From contig MGMF01000016.1 of NCBI GenBank assembly GCA_001796335.1, forward strand, positions 1 to 64,000: DNA of 64,000 nt. The letters are read 5' to 3'. Below, one piece after another: positions 33,725 to 41,860 of the stretch. Under the pieces are notes generated by a model, which ran no database searches, was not told the DNA's origin, and worked only from the letters and a program-made list of their open reading frames with translations. Source of the DNA: Chloroflexi bacterium GWB2_49_20 (GTDB lineage: Bacteria > Chloroflexota > Anaerolineae > Anaerolineales > Villigracilaceae). The position numbers and the translations under genes were made by a program. Position 1 is the stretch's first letter, and the number at the start of each line of letters is the position of its first letter.

Positions 33725-34656
33725 TTCAATCCCTCCCCGCCAACCAGGCGCAGGAAAACATCCTCCAGCGAAGGCTTGAGCTCTTCATAGCGGTTCAACA
33801 CCAGGCCGGCTTGCAGCAGGCTGGGCAGCAGTTCACGCTTAGCCAGGGACACATCCTTTACCACAACGCGTGCCGTGGCAGCCTTAAATTCGACGGAAGC
33901 AACCCAGGGCAGGGTGCGGCCGGTCTCCGCCCAGGCTTGCAGACCATACACATCCTCCGCCTCGACCTCAAAAACCGGGGTGGCGACCTGCTCAAGCAGT
34001 TCCTGCCGCGCTGCCTGGACAATGAGCCTGCCGCGTGCCATGATCCCGATCACATCACACACGCGCTCCACATCCGCCAGGATATGGGTGGACATGAGCA
34101 CGGTGCACTGGCCGTGCAGGCTCCCGATCAGGTCGAGCACTTCCTTGCGTCCGGCCGGGTCCAGCGCGCTGGCAGGTTCATCCAGGAACAGCACCTCGGG
34201 TTGATTGACCAGGGCGGCTGCGAAACCCAGGCGCTGGCGCATGCCGCGTGAGAAGCCTCCTATGCGGCGCCTGCCAGAATCGCCCAGTTTAACCAGATCC
34301 AGCAATTCTTTCACTCTGGCCGACCTTATTTTTGCCTGAAGCCCGTACAATCGCCCCAGGTAATCCAGGAATTCCAGCGGGGTCATCCAGGGATAGAAGG
34401 CCGGCTCTTCGGGCAGGTAGCCGATGCGGCGCGACAGGTCGTGACCATCTGTGGCCAGGTCCACCCCGGCCACCCAGGCCTGCCCGGAGGTCGGGCGCGC
34501 CAACCCGGTCAGGATGCGCATGGTGGTGGTTTTGCCTGCTCCGTTGGGGCCCAGGAAGCCGAACACGCTGCCAGCCTCCACGTGCAGGTTCAACCCATCC
34601 AGGGCGTGCACCGGTCCGTATGTTTTTACCAAACTTTCAACACGAATGCTGCTCAT
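33721..34656 (-). CDS. ABC transporter ATP-binding protein
   Basis: A 311-residue ATPase. Walker A GPNGAGKTT (about 37-45), the Q-loop near YLPEEPAFY, the signature FSRGMRQRLG (about 139) and Walker B VLFLDEPASALDP (about 162) are all present. The C-terminal 90 residues are a CcmA/NosF-like extension. It powers the permease downstream. It starts 14 bases after the PLDc_N gene, so the operon is continuous. Confidence 0.94.
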   Translation of the reverse strand: MSSIRVESLVKTYGPVHALDGLNLHVEAGSVFGFLGPNGAGKTTTMRILTGLARPTSGQAWVAGVDLATDGHDLSRRIGYLPEEPAFYPWMTPLEFLDYLGRLYGLQAKIRSARVKELLDLVKLGDSGRRRIGGFSRGMRQRLGFAAALVNQPEVLFLDEPASALDPAGRKEVLDLIGSLHGQCTVLMSTHILADVERVCDVIGIMARGRLIVQAARQELLEQVATPVFEVEAEDVYGLQAWAETGRTLPWVASVEFKAATARVVVKDVSLAKRELLPSLLQAGLVLNRYEELKPSLEDVFLRLVGGEGLK

Positions 34657-34670
34657 GGGGTTCTCCGCTT

Positions 34671-34871
34671 TCAGTTCTCATCCACGCGGCCAAATATAAA
34701 GTAAACGATCGGGCCAAGAAGTTCCCCAAATAGGATGATCAGCGCCCAAACCCACTTGGGACCACGCGTCTTTTCCCGGCGTGCCAGGTCAACCAGTGCC
34801 ACGATCATCAGGAGTAGTTGAACGACCAGGATCGGGATCAAGTAAGGGAGATATTGGATCAATTTTTCCAT
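34671..34871 (-). CDS. PLDc_N-domain small membrane protein
   Basis: A 66-residue protein with two hydrophobic helices and the PLDc_N pattern (LIPILVVQLLLMIVALVDLARR then KWVWALIILFGELLGPIVYFIFGR). The family marks phospholipase/nuclease N-termini and lone membrane proteins of unknown role, often with ABC exporters. It lies immediately upstream of the ATPase. Confidence 0.85.
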   Translation of the reverse strand: MEKLIQYLPYLIPILVVQLLLMIVALVDLARREKTRGPKWVWALIILFGELLGPIVYFIFGRVDEN

Positions 34872-35053
34872 GAAAACCTCTTATTTTTAATGATTACAGG
34901 TTATGACCTTGCTGAAAAAAAGCTTTACCACGACCCCCAAAAAGCGGGGACACGAGTTACCCCCCCCTTTTTTTTTGAACGGGGGGTGGTGAAAGGGGCT
35001 TTTTTCACTGGACTCAGATTTTTGAATTATGAAAGTCCTTATACAAGTGTCAT
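34872..35053. repeat. hairpin-rich spacer between slipin and PLDc_N genes
   Basis: At 34959-34988 seven C, then nine T, then GAACGGGGGGT form a C-tract/G-tract hairpin. Nearby CGACCCCCAAAAAGCGGGGACACGAG resembles the insertion in the palindrome at 44368 (CTCCCAAAAAATGGGGACATGAG). No gene is visible; this may attenuate readthrough within the operon. Confidence 0.5.
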
Positions 35054-36004
35054 TCATTCCTTGTCGATCTTATGAGTATGCTGCTCGGCCAGCGAGACCA
35101 TGCCGCTCAGGCCACCCAGGTTCATGGTATCAACTGCGCTGCTGGGTACGATCACCAGGGCGCCTTTTTCCTTGAGACCTTCGAACAGCATGTTCATGGC
35201 TCGCAGGTGCAGGGCAACTGGATTATTGATGTAAGCTTTGGAGGCTTCGGAAAAGGAATGGGCGATCTGCATCTCGGATTCGCCCAAAATGACGCGCGCC
35301 TGGCGTTCCCGTTCAGCCTGGGCCTGGCGGCTCATGGCATCTTCCAGGTCGGGTGGGATGACCACGTCCCGGATCTCCACTGACTGAACGGTGATACCCC
35401 AGGGGGTGGTGCGTTCATCGATGATCTTTTGCAGATCGGCATCCATTTTGCTGCGCCCGGTCAGGATGTCAGCCAGGTACATCTGTCCCAGGATCTCGCG
35501 CAGGGCGGTCTGAGAAGCCCAGGAGATGGCGGCGCGATAATCTTCCACTTCCAAAACAGCCTTTTCCGCATCCCACACCACCCAGAACAGGACGGCATCC
35601 ACATCCACCGGCACGGTATCTTTGGTCAGGGTTTTCTCAGCCGAGAAGGGCGTGACCATGACACGATGGTCGATCCAGTTGGCCAGGGTATCCACGACCG
35701 GGACCAGCCAGAAGACGCCCGGTCCAAACAGGCCGCGCAGTTTGCCGAAGCGCAGCACGATGCCTTTTTCCCAGGGGGAGGCGATCTTGAGACTGAACAG
35801 GAAGAATATGCCGATCAGGGTGGCGCCTATGATAAAGACCGGTGCCCAAAATTCCGGCCAGCCCCTGGAAGTTGTGACGATGGCACCCACACCTCCGAGG
35901 ATCATGAACAGGACGAAGATTGCACCGGCCACACCGGGGATGTGCAGGTCCGGCTGTTTGCTCTGGCTTTTTGACAACAGGTTTTTCAGGTTCAAGGTAG
36001 TCAT
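35054..36004 (-). CDS. slipin/SPFH-domain membrane protein
   Basis: A 316-residue SPFH (stomatin/prohibitin) protein. Two hydrophobic segments (about 25-50 and 53-75) precede the SPFH domain, with GIVLRFGKLRGLFGPGVFWLVPVVD, ASWASQTALREILGQMYLADIL, and VEIRDVVIPPDLEDAMSRQAQAERERQARVI marking the family. Slipins organise membrane microdomains and regulate membrane proteins. The ATG at 36004 with GAGG upstream is chosen over an in-frame ATG at 36073 in the GntR gene. Next to it lie the GntR regulator and ABC genes. Confidence 0.9.
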   Translation of the reverse strand: MTTLNLKNLLSKSQSKQPDLHIPGVAGAIFVLFMILGGVGAIVTTSRGWPEFWAPVFIIGATLIGIFFLFSLKIASPWEKGIVLRFGKLRGLFGPGVFWLVPVVDTLANWIDHRVMVTPFSAEKTLTKDTVPVDVDAVLFWVVWDAEKAVLEVEDYRAAISWASQTALREILGQMYLADILTGRSKMDADLQKIIDERTTPWGITVQSVEIRDVVIPPDLEDAMSRQAQAERERQARVILGESEMQIAHSFSEASKAYINNPVALHLRAMNMLFEGLKEKGALVIVPSSAVDTMNLGGLSGMVSLAEQHTHKIDKE

Positions 36005-36014
36005 TCTATTTTCC

Positions 36015-36437
36015 TCAACTTTGCTTATCATTTTCAGGATTGTCCAGGCTGCCGGTCTGTTTCCAGTGGTCAACCTGTTCTTGCAGGAGTTTCAATATTT
36101 CTTCTGGTGCAGCTCCCAGGCGGGAGGCATCCAGCAGGTGCTGGTGCACCAGGCTGCGCAATGACTTGCGGCGCAGTTCGTCCGTTACCTCCGGTGGGGG
36201 CAGCGACAGGATGTAGGTGCCGCGTCCCTGCTGGGTGGAAATGATACCGGCTTCGTCCAGTAAGCGGTAGGCGCGCGCGATCGTGTTGAAATTGACGCGC
36301 AGGTCCAGCGCCAGGCTGCGCACGGTGGGTAGCTGGTCGCCGGGTTCCAGGTCGCCGCGCAGCACCATGTGGCGGATGTGTTCCACCACCTGTACGTAGA
36401 TCGGTATTCCGGAGCGAAAGTCAAGTTCAAAATTCAT
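36015..36437 (-). CDS. GntR-family regulator (YtrA type)
   Basis: A 140-residue repressor of the short YtrA subfamily, with an N-terminal winged HTH (IPIYVQVVEHIRHMVLRGDLEPGDQLPTVRSLALDLRVNFNTIARAYRLLDEAGIISTQQGRGTYIL, about 10-77) and a short C-terminal dimerisation tail. YtrA-type regulators control neighbouring ABC transporter operons in response to cell-envelope stress. It is the first gene of the operon GntR-slipin-PLDc_N-ABC and is preceded by an eight-base tandem repeat array that probably forms its operator/promoter. Confidence 0.92.
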   Translation of the reverse strand: MNFELDFRSGIPIYVQVVEHIRHMVLRGDLEPGDQLPTVRSLALDLRVNFNTIARAYRLLDEAGIISTQQGRGTYILSLPPPEVTDELRRKSLRSLVHQHLLDASRLGAAPEEILKLLQEQVDHWKQTGSLDNPENDKQS

Positions 36438-36440
36438 GAT

Positions 36441-36487
36441 ATTGTATCATTGTAGTATTGTATGATTGTATCATTGTACCAATTGTA
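36441..36487 (-). promoter_or_regulatory. six-unit 8-bp tandem array upstream of the GntR gene
   Basis: On the plus strand ATTGTA occurs at 36441, 36449, 36457, 36465, 36473 and 36482, that is, at steps of 8, 8, 8, 8 and 9 bases, just upstream of the regulator's start. On the coding strand each is TACAAT, a good -10 hexamer. This is either a multi-site operator for the GntR protein or a promoter whose strength may vary with copy number. Confidence 0.7.
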
Positions 36488-36562
36488 TAATCATTCATCT
36501 GCCCTGTCAAGAGGCAAAGGGCTATTAAATTGCTTAAAATTGAATGCGATATAATGGAAAAC

Positions 36563-36942
36563 TATAACCCTTTGCTGTCTTCGTGCCCCCCCATGTTTAA
36601 GGGAGGTGTGACCTGGTGATAAAAGGTATGATAACCACTAAGGCACCAAGCCACGAAGAAAAACAAATGAGAGGTTGTTCTGCTTGGTGTCTTTGTGACC
36701 TGGTGGTAAAAAAATGTAACCACTAAGGCACGAAGAAAAATAAATAAGTTTTTTCTCTTAGTGTCTTTGTGACCTGGTGGTAAAAAAATGTAACCACTAA
36801 GGCACGAAGAAAAATAAATAAGTTTTTCTCTTGGTGTCTTTGTGACTTGGTGGTAAAAGGTATGACAACCACGAAGGCACCAAGCCACGAAGAAAAACAA
36901 ATAAGAGGTTGTTCTACTTGGTGTCTTTGTGACTTGGTGGTA
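36563..36942. repeat. left palindromic-repeat array
   Basis: The array consists of a partial right arm (36563-36630) that starts with CTATAACCC resembling the GxxExxY gene end, and units at 36633-36708, 36718-36781, 36792-36853 and 36868-36942. Each unit has a left arm like AACCACTAAGGCACCAAGCC and a right arm like TGTCTTTGTGACCTGGTGGT. Units are separated by short AT-rich spacers (AAAAGGTATGAT). Confidence 0.88.
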
Positions 36943-36952
36943 AAAGTATGAT

Positions 36953-37441
36953 AACCACGAAGGCACGATCCCGGAAAAAGAGGCCGGGACTTAGGCACGA
37001 AGATTCAATTAAGGAGACCAATGCTCCATGCCCCTATTTCCGAAAAAGAAGAACAAATAGCCCAAAAAATAATAGATTCTGCATTTACTGTTCATAGTAC
37101 ACTTGGCCCCGGATTATTGGAAAATATTTATGAAGTCTGTCTCTGTTATGAATTGACGAAACGCGGATTACCCAACAGGCGGCAGGTAGTTTTGCCAATC
37201 CAATATGATGGGATTTCATTTGATGAGGGTTTGCGGTTGGATGTTTTGGTGGATGAACTGGTCATCTGTGAATTAAAGGCAGTGGAGATCATGCATCCTG
37301 TTTTTACAGCTCAACTTCTTACCCAGTTAAAGCTAACTCATAAACGCCTGGGATTCCTGATCAATTTCAATGTCCCGTTGATCAAGAATGGCATTAAGCG
37401 GATTGTCCTATAACCCCTTGAAGTCTTTGTGACCTGGTGGT
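36953..37441 (+). mobile_element. candidate autonomous element: palindrome arms around a GxxExxY gene
   Basis: Left arm 36953-37004 (AACCACGAAGGCAC, with the nested CCCGG...CCGGG insertion, ending GGCACGAAG) and right arm 37417-37441 (TTGAAGTCTTTGTGACCTGGTGGT) are the two halves of the repeat unit. Between them lies one gene, the GxxExxY gene, with its own RBS. The neighbouring gene-less palindromes would then be short derivatives of this unit. That the gene moves the repeats is inference. Confidence 0.6.
37021..37413 (+). CDS. GxxExxY protein (PD-(D/E)XK-like fold)
   Basis: A 130-residue protein of the GxxExxY family. The naming motif is at 31-37 (GLLENIY), and a PD-(D/E)XK-like triad is visible as D74 (LRLDVLV) and E84-L-K86 (ICELKAVE). 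QLLTQLKLTHKRLGFLINFNVPLIKNGI is the family C-terminal half. The enzyme activity has not been shown to my knowledge; the fold suggests a nuclease. The ATG at 37021 follows TTAAGGAGACCA and the gene ends just before the right arm of a repeat unit. Its neighbours are the repeats themselves. Confidence 0.9.
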   Translation: MLHAPISEKEEQIAQKIIDSAFTVHSTLGPGLLENIYEVCLCYELTKRGLPNRRQVVLPIQYDGISFDEGLRLDVLVDELVICELKAVEIMHPVFTAQLLTQLKLTHKRLGFLINFNVPLIKNGIKRIVL

Positions 37442-37452
37442 AAAAGGTATGA

Positions 37453-37737
37453 TAACCACTAAGGCACCAAGCCACGAAGAAAAACAAATAAGAGGTTGTT
37501 CTGCTTGGTGTCTCTGTGACCTGGTGGTAAAAAAATGTAACCACTAAGGCACGAAGAAAAATAAATAAGTTTTTTCTCTTAGTGTCTTTGTGACTTGGTG
37601 GTAAAAGGTATGATAACCACGAAGGCACGATCCCGGAAAAAGAGGCCGGGACTTAGCCACGAAGAAAAACAAATAAGAGGTTGTTCTGCTTGGTGTCTTC
37701 GTGCCCCCATGTTTAAGGGAGGTGTGACCTGGTGGTA
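37453..37737. repeat. right palindromic-repeat array
   Basis: Three units at 37453-37528, 37539-37601 and 37615-37737. The last has nested insertions in both arms (CCCGG...CCGGG on the left, CCCCCATGTTTAAGGGAGG on the right) like those at 32822 and 52372. It runs to 28 bases before the next gene start. Confidence 0.85.
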
Positions 37738-37764
37738 AATAAATTGTTTCGAAAGAGAATATTT

Positions 37765-39165
37765 ATGACCGATCCCGCATACACCGATTTCATTCACGCC
37801 TACCCGGGCTACGAAAACACCCACAGCCTGGACGACCTGCGCCTGCGGGATTATGCCCGCCTGGAATCCAGCGGGCAGATCTATCTCGATTACACCGGCG
37901 CAGGCCTGTATGCTGAATCCCAGGTGCATGCCCATCACAAACTGCTGGATGAGCATGTCTTCGGCAACCCGCATTCAGGCAATCCCACCTCGCTGGCAGC
38001 CACGCACCTGGTGGAGTCAGCCCGGGAAACCATCCTGAAATTCTTCAATGCCGACCCGCAGGAATACCTGGTCATCCTCACCGCCAATGCCAGCGCAGCG
38101 CTTAAATTGATCGGGGAATCCTACCCATTTGACAAGGACTGTCATTACCTGCTGACCTTTGACAATCACAACTCGGTCAACGGCATACGTGAATTCGCCC
38201 ACCGGGGCGGGGCGCAGGTCACCTACATCCCGTTATCCCTGCCGGACATGCGCGTCCAGGAGGATCACCTGCAGGCCGGGTTGGACCTGGCACAGGCTGG
38301 CTGCCACAACCTGTTTGCCTACCCGGCTCAATCCAATTTCTCGGGCGTGCAGCACCCGCTGACCTGGATCGAGCGCGCCCAGTCCCAGGGTTGGGATGTG
38401 CTGCTGGATGCGGCCGCGTTTGCCCCCACCAACCGCCTGGACCTGGGCACGTGGAAGCCGGATTTCGTGCCGATCTCCTTCTATAAGATATTTGGCTACC
38501 CCACCGGCCTGGGAGCCCTGATCGCCCGCCGCCAGTCCCTGGCCAGGCTGCACCGCCCCTGGTTTGCCGGGGGAACCATCACGGTGGCCTCGGTGCAGGG
38601 TGACAAGTATTACCTGGCCGAAGGTGCAGCCGCTTTTGAAGATGGTACAGTGGATTATCTTAACATTCCGGCCGTTGAGATCGGGCTCAGGCACATCGAA
38701 TCGATCGGCATCAAGACCATCCATGAGCGCGTCACCTGCCTGACAGGCTGGCTGCTGGATAATCTCAAGCAAATGCGGTATTCCAATGGCGAAGCATTGG
38801 TGCGCATCTACGGACCCACCGGCATCGGGCAGCGCGGCGGGTCAGTGGCCCTCAATTTCTTCAATCAACTTGGGATGCCCATTGACCATCTCGCCATCGA
38901 AGAAGCCGCCAGCCGGGTCAACATCTCGCTGCGCACCGGTTGTTTTTGCAACCCCGGCGCGGGGGAGGTCGCCCTGGGCATCTCTTCAATGGAGCTGGCC
39001 GCCTGCTTCACCCAGCCAAGTCACGAACAACGCCTGAGTTATGATGACTTCCGCCTGTGCATCGACGGCAAAGCTTCCGGCGCGGTGCGCATATCGGTCG
39101 GGCTGGTCAGCAATTTTGAAGATGTACAGGCTTTGCTTAAATTTGCAAGGAGTTTACTGAATTGA
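37765..39165 (+). CDS. class V aminotransferase / cysteine desulfurase-like
   Basis: A 466-residue PLP enzyme. It has LDYTGAGLYAESQVHAH near residues 37-53, HSGNPTSLAATHLVE, an NASAALKLIGESYPF segment, FDNHNSVNGIREFAHRGG, and the cofactor-binding Lys in SFYKIFGYPTGLGALIARR (about 235-253). The CFCNPGAGE region (about 393-401) resembles the sulfur-acceptor Cys region of molybdenum-cofactor sulfurase-like proteins. It would strip sulfur from cysteine for a cofactor; the acceptor is unknown. The ATG at 37765 is chosen over an upstream start inside the repeat. It overlaps the methyltransferase start by one base. Confidence 0.88.
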   Translation: MTDPAYTDFIHAYPGYENTHSLDDLRLRDYARLESSGQIYLDYTGAGLYAESQVHAHHKLLDEHVFGNPHSGNPTSLAATHLVESARETILKFFNADPQEYLVILTANASAALKLIGESYPFDKDCHYLLTFDNHNSVNGIREFAHRGGAQVTYIPLSLPDMRVQEDHLQAGLDLAQAGCHNLFAYPAQSNFSGVQHPLTWIERAQSQGWDVLLDAAAFAPTNRLDLGTWKPDFVPISFYKIFGYPTGLGALIARRQSLARLHRPWFAGGTITVASVQGDKYYLAEGAAAFEDGTVDYLNIPAVEIGLRHIESIGIKTIHERVTCLTGWLLDNLKQMRYSNGEALVRIYGPTGIGQRGGSVALNFFNQLGMPIDHLAIEEAASRVNISLRTGCFCNPGAGEVALGISSMELAACFTQPSHEQRLSYDDFRLCIDGKASGAVRISVGLVSNFEDVQALLKFARSLLN

Positions 39166-39782
39166 TGATCGACTTTAACGAACGTGCCAGGGATTGGGAC
39201 AGTGATCCCGCCAAAGTGGAGCGCGCCCGCCTGGTGGCGGGGGCCATGCACAGCCAGGTGACTTTTACCCCGCAAATGAGCGCCCTGGAATACGGCTGCG
39301 GCACCGGTCTGCTCAGTTTTGCCCTGCAGGACAGCCTGGGGCAGATCTGCCTGGCAGACAGTTCGCCCGGCATGCTGGCGGTGCTCGCGCAGAAAATCTC
39401 CCTCGGCGGATTGGATAATATGACCGCGCGCCTGCTGGATCTGGTCATTGACCCCCTGCCGCAGGAACGCTACGACTTGATCTATAGCCTCATGACCCTG
39501 CATCATGTGGCGGATACCGATGTGATCTTGCAAAGGTTTCATGCGCTCCTGAAACAGAACGGGGTCGTGTGCATCGCCGACCTGGACCAGGAAGATGGCA
39601 GCTTCCACGGCGCAGATTTTGAAGGTCACAAGGGCTTTAACCGGCAGGCCTTGCAGCAGGCCCTGCAGAAAACCGGCTTCCAGAATATCCGCTTTCAGAC
39701 GGTGACCCGGGTGACCCGGCAAGTGGACGGGCAGCCAAAGGATTTCCCCGTCTTTTTATGCTGCGCGGATAAAGTTGGGTAA
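39165..39782 (+). CDS. class I SAM-dependent methyltransferase
   Basis: A 205-residue methyltransferase with the AdoMet motif LEYGCGTGLLSFAL (about 41-54), the acidic LADSSPGMLAVLAQ strand, and the post-motif YDLIYSLMTLHHVAD (about 102-116). The substrate is unknown. The start ATG at 39165 shares one base with the stop of the aminotransferase (TGATG), with AAGGAG at 39147-39152, so the pair is coupled. Confidence 0.92.
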   Translation: MIDFNERARDWDSDPAKVERARLVAGAMHSQVTFTPQMSALEYGCGTGLLSFALQDSLGQICLADSSPGMLAVLAQKISLGGLDNMTARLLDLVIDPLPQERYDLIYSLMTLHHVADTDVILQRFHALLKQNGVVCIADLDQEDGSFHGADFEGHKGFNRQALQQALQKTGFQNIRFQTVTRVTRQVDGQPKDFPVFLCCADKVG

Positions 39783-39798
39783 ATCCTATTGACCTCTT

Positions 39799-39863
39799 CA
39801 AACCTGACAGGTTTCAGCGCGGCCCGCGTCAAACGCAAGTCTATGGAAACCTGTCAGGTCTTC
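39799..39863. repeat. AACCTGACAGGTT palindrome pair, short copy
   Basis: AAACCTGACAGGTTT at 39801-39815 and GAAACCTGTCAGGTCTT at 39846-39862 enclose about 30 bases. It belongs to the same family as the 102-bp elements at 42326-42427 and 62947-63048. Confidence 0.7.
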
Positions 39864-39895
39864 AATCAAAACGGGGAATCGATGCAAGAAAAAAC

Positions 39896-39924
39896 TTGAC
39901 TAATAACATATCATATGATATATA
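39896..39924 (+). promoter_or_regulatory. promoter with a 14-bp palindromic operator
   Basis: TTGACT (39896-39901), a 17-base spacer and TATATA (39919-39924) form the promoter. The perfect 14-bp palindrome ATATCATATGATAT (39908-39921) lies in the spacer and overlaps the -10 box. It is well placed for autorepression of the toxin-antitoxin operon by the HTH antitoxin. Confidence 0.7.
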
Positions 39925-39994
39925 TTTAAATAATATGTATCAATTAGTTAGATTAGAGATTGGAGTAAAATTGAGATCGTAATCAGGAGCTAAA

Positions 39995-40351
39995 TTGGAT
40001 GTCGACCAAGAAAAAGTAGCACAATTTCTCAGGGAGTTTAAAGCGCTGATCAGCACAGGCCGCGATTTTGATTTTATTGGGCGTCCAGAAAACAATTCCG
40101 TTTTTATAAACCTGGGTTTGACTTGGAGGAATTTTATACGAGAGTTGCTAGGATTGTCGGTTGTGGATTACTGCTCTGGCCCGGAAAATGATCGTGATAG
40201 ACCAGGAGTTGTTTGGTTATTCGGTAAGGAAATTTATGGTCATGATATTTACATAAAGCTCAAAATATATGATTTAGGTTCACAAAGAAAAGCAAAATGT
40301 ATTTCTTTCCATGAAGCTAATCATCCAATAAGATATCCTTTTCGAAAATAA
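39995..40351 (+). CDS. MqsR-like type II toxin
   Basis: A 118-residue protein of the MqsR-like/RelE-fold family. The C-terminal half carries VDYCSGPENDRDRPGVVWLFGKEI, IYIKLKIYD, and the typical tail KCISFHEANHPIRYPFR. It probably cleaves mRNA. The start is TTG at 39995, preceded by AGGAGC with a seven-base gap. The antitoxin gene follows after 56 bases with its own RBS. Confidence 0.8.
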   Translation: MDVDQEKVAQFLREFKALISTGRDFDFIGRPENNSVFINLGLTWRNFIRELLGLSVVDYCSGPENDRDRPGVVWLFGKEIYGHDIYIKLKIYDLGSQRKAKCISFHEANHPIRYPFRK

Positions 40352-40407
40352 AACATCAATAAAAACCATCTTCAAAATAAGCATAATAATGCTTGAAGGA
40401 GACTGCA

Positions 40408-41412
40408 ATGAAAGGCATTTGCCCCAATTGCGAAAAAGAAACTGAACTAGACTTTGTCAACATTATTGATGAAGTAATAGTTCGGGGAGAAGCTATCCCT
40501 GTTAATGTAGAATATTTTAGATGCAAGGAATGTGGGAGCGAATTTAGAGATCCGCGTTCAAAAATTGATCCTCTCGATACTGCCTATAAAGAATTTAGGC
40601 AACGACACGGTATGCTTCAACCCGAAAAAATCAAAGAACTTAGAGAAAAATATGGTCTTACCCAACTTGAGATGACCAATCTATTGGGCTGGGGTGGAGC
40701 TACGCTAAGTCGTTATGAAAATGGAGCTTTGCAAGACGAAGCTCATGAAACAATCTTGCGTCTTATTCAAGACCCCCACAATTTGCTTGAACTCATCGAA
40801 CAAAAATCTGGCGTCCTTGATGAAAGGAAAAAAGAACGTACAATCGCAAGTATAAAAGAGATATCGAAGGGCCGGGAGAAATCATTTTCCACCATTTACG
40901 AAACTCTTTATGGATCCTATGAAGCTGATAAACTCAGTGGTTACAAACCTTTGGATGTCGCTAAATTATTCAACTCCATGATCTTTTTCTGTAAAGATGT
41001 TGAAATTCCGAAGACCAAACTCAACAAGTTGATGTTTTACGCCGATTTTAAACATTTCAAGGATTATGCACTTTCAATAACTGGCGTCCAATATGCACAT
41101 CTTCCATTTGGACCAGCGCCAGATCGCTACCAATTGTTCGTTGCGGCTTTACATGATGAAGAGAAGTCTGTTTCAATAACAGAGTATCTATTTCCAAATG
41201 GCAATACCGGAGAATATTTGCTGGCAATAAAAGAACCTTTATTAAACATGTTTTCAACAACCGAGCTAAAAATATTAGCCATAATTAAAGAGTATTTCAC
41301 TGAATTTAATGCAACTAAAATAAGCGAACTTTCTCACCAAGAAAAAGGATACGTGGACACTCGCGATGGTGAGTTAATTTCTTATGATTATGCACAATAC
41401 CTGAGCATATAG
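40408..41412 (+). CDS. MqsA-like antitoxin with HTH and Panacea (DUF4065) domain
   Basis: A 334-residue antitoxin. Residues 1-44 hold a MqsA/YgiT-type zinc finger (CPNCEKE...CKECGSEF), then an XRE HTH (about 69-100, KYGLTQLEMTNLLGWGGATLSRYENG), and the C-terminal half carries the Panacea/DUF4065 block (LNKLMFYADFKHFKDY...YAHLPFGPAPDRYQLF). Panacea domains are known neutralisers of many toxin types. It likely represses the operon through the palindrome at 39908. The ATG at 40408 has AAGGAG upstream and is preferred over a TTG at 40393. Confidence 0.9.
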   Translation: MKGICPNCEKETELDFVNIIDEVIVRGEAIPVNVEYFRCKECGSEFRDPRSKIDPLDTAYKEFRQRHGMLQPEKIKELREKYGLTQLEMTNLLGWGGATLSRYENGALQDEAHETILRLIQDPHNLLELIEQKSGVLDERKKERTIASIKEISKGREKSFSTIYETLYGSYEADKLSGYKPLDVAKLFNSMIFFCKDVEIPKTKLNKLMFYADFKHFKDYALSITGVQYAHLPFGPAPDRYQLFVAALHDEEKSVSITEYLFPNGNTGEYLLAIKEPLLNMFSTTELKILAIIKEYFTEFNATKISELSHQEKGYVDTRDGELISYDYAQYLSI

Positions 41413-41570
41413 AAGGTAATGATTAACCGTATTTTTAAAACCAGTAAAATCACATCCCCCTATAGCAAACTCTATGCCAGAAAACCGCAAGATCTTTTTT
41501 GGCGCTCCCGTCTCCCCTTACTCCTGCCCCGCCAAAAGCATGCGGGATCTAAGGCGGGCAACCTACCCAC

Positions 41571-41795
41571 TTATTTCTGTTTAGCGTTGATCTCTGCCAG
41601 CACTTTTACTACCATTTCTTCGGTAATCCCAAACTGTTTGGCTTGTGGCATGGCAAGGAGAGCTTGTAAGGTCTTTCCTTTTACCAATGCGAGCATAGGA
41701 TTCTTGGAGACGCCTGGAGCATATTTTTCTAAAATTTTTACCGCCTGGGGGTCTTTTAAAATAAGACCAACTTTTGTAGCTAATGTGAATGCCAT
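41571..41795 (-). CDS. small helical protein of unknown function
   Basis: A 74-residue protein beginning MAFTLATKVGLILKDPQAVKIL, probably four short helices. The segment LEKYAPGVSKNPMLALVKGKTLQALLAMP resembles a small helical domain found at the tail of some carbohydrate enzymes, but I do not recognise a function. The ATG at 41795 has AGGAG seven bases upstream; an in-frame ATG at 41840 lacks one. A MITE copy lies 66 bp upstream of it. Confidence 0.65.
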   Translation of the reverse strand: MAFTLATKVGLILKDPQAVKILEKYAPGVSKNPMLALVKGKTLQALLAMPQAKQFGITEEMVVKVLAEINAKQK

Positions 41796-41860
41796 TTTAT
41801 TCTCCTTGATCTGATAAATTTCCAACCTCATCAAAACCATTTATTATATTAACATAATTC

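Noticed and set aside
36562-36966. Long minus-strand open frame across the repeats (134 residues), and a similar one at 37338-37628
   Set aside because: The translation is low-complexity and repeats with the palindrome units; it is a by-product of the repeats.
36562-37737. CRISPR-like array
   Set aside because: Units are long imperfect palindromes of 60-75 bp with very short AT-rich spacers that are themselves similar, and no cas genes are near.
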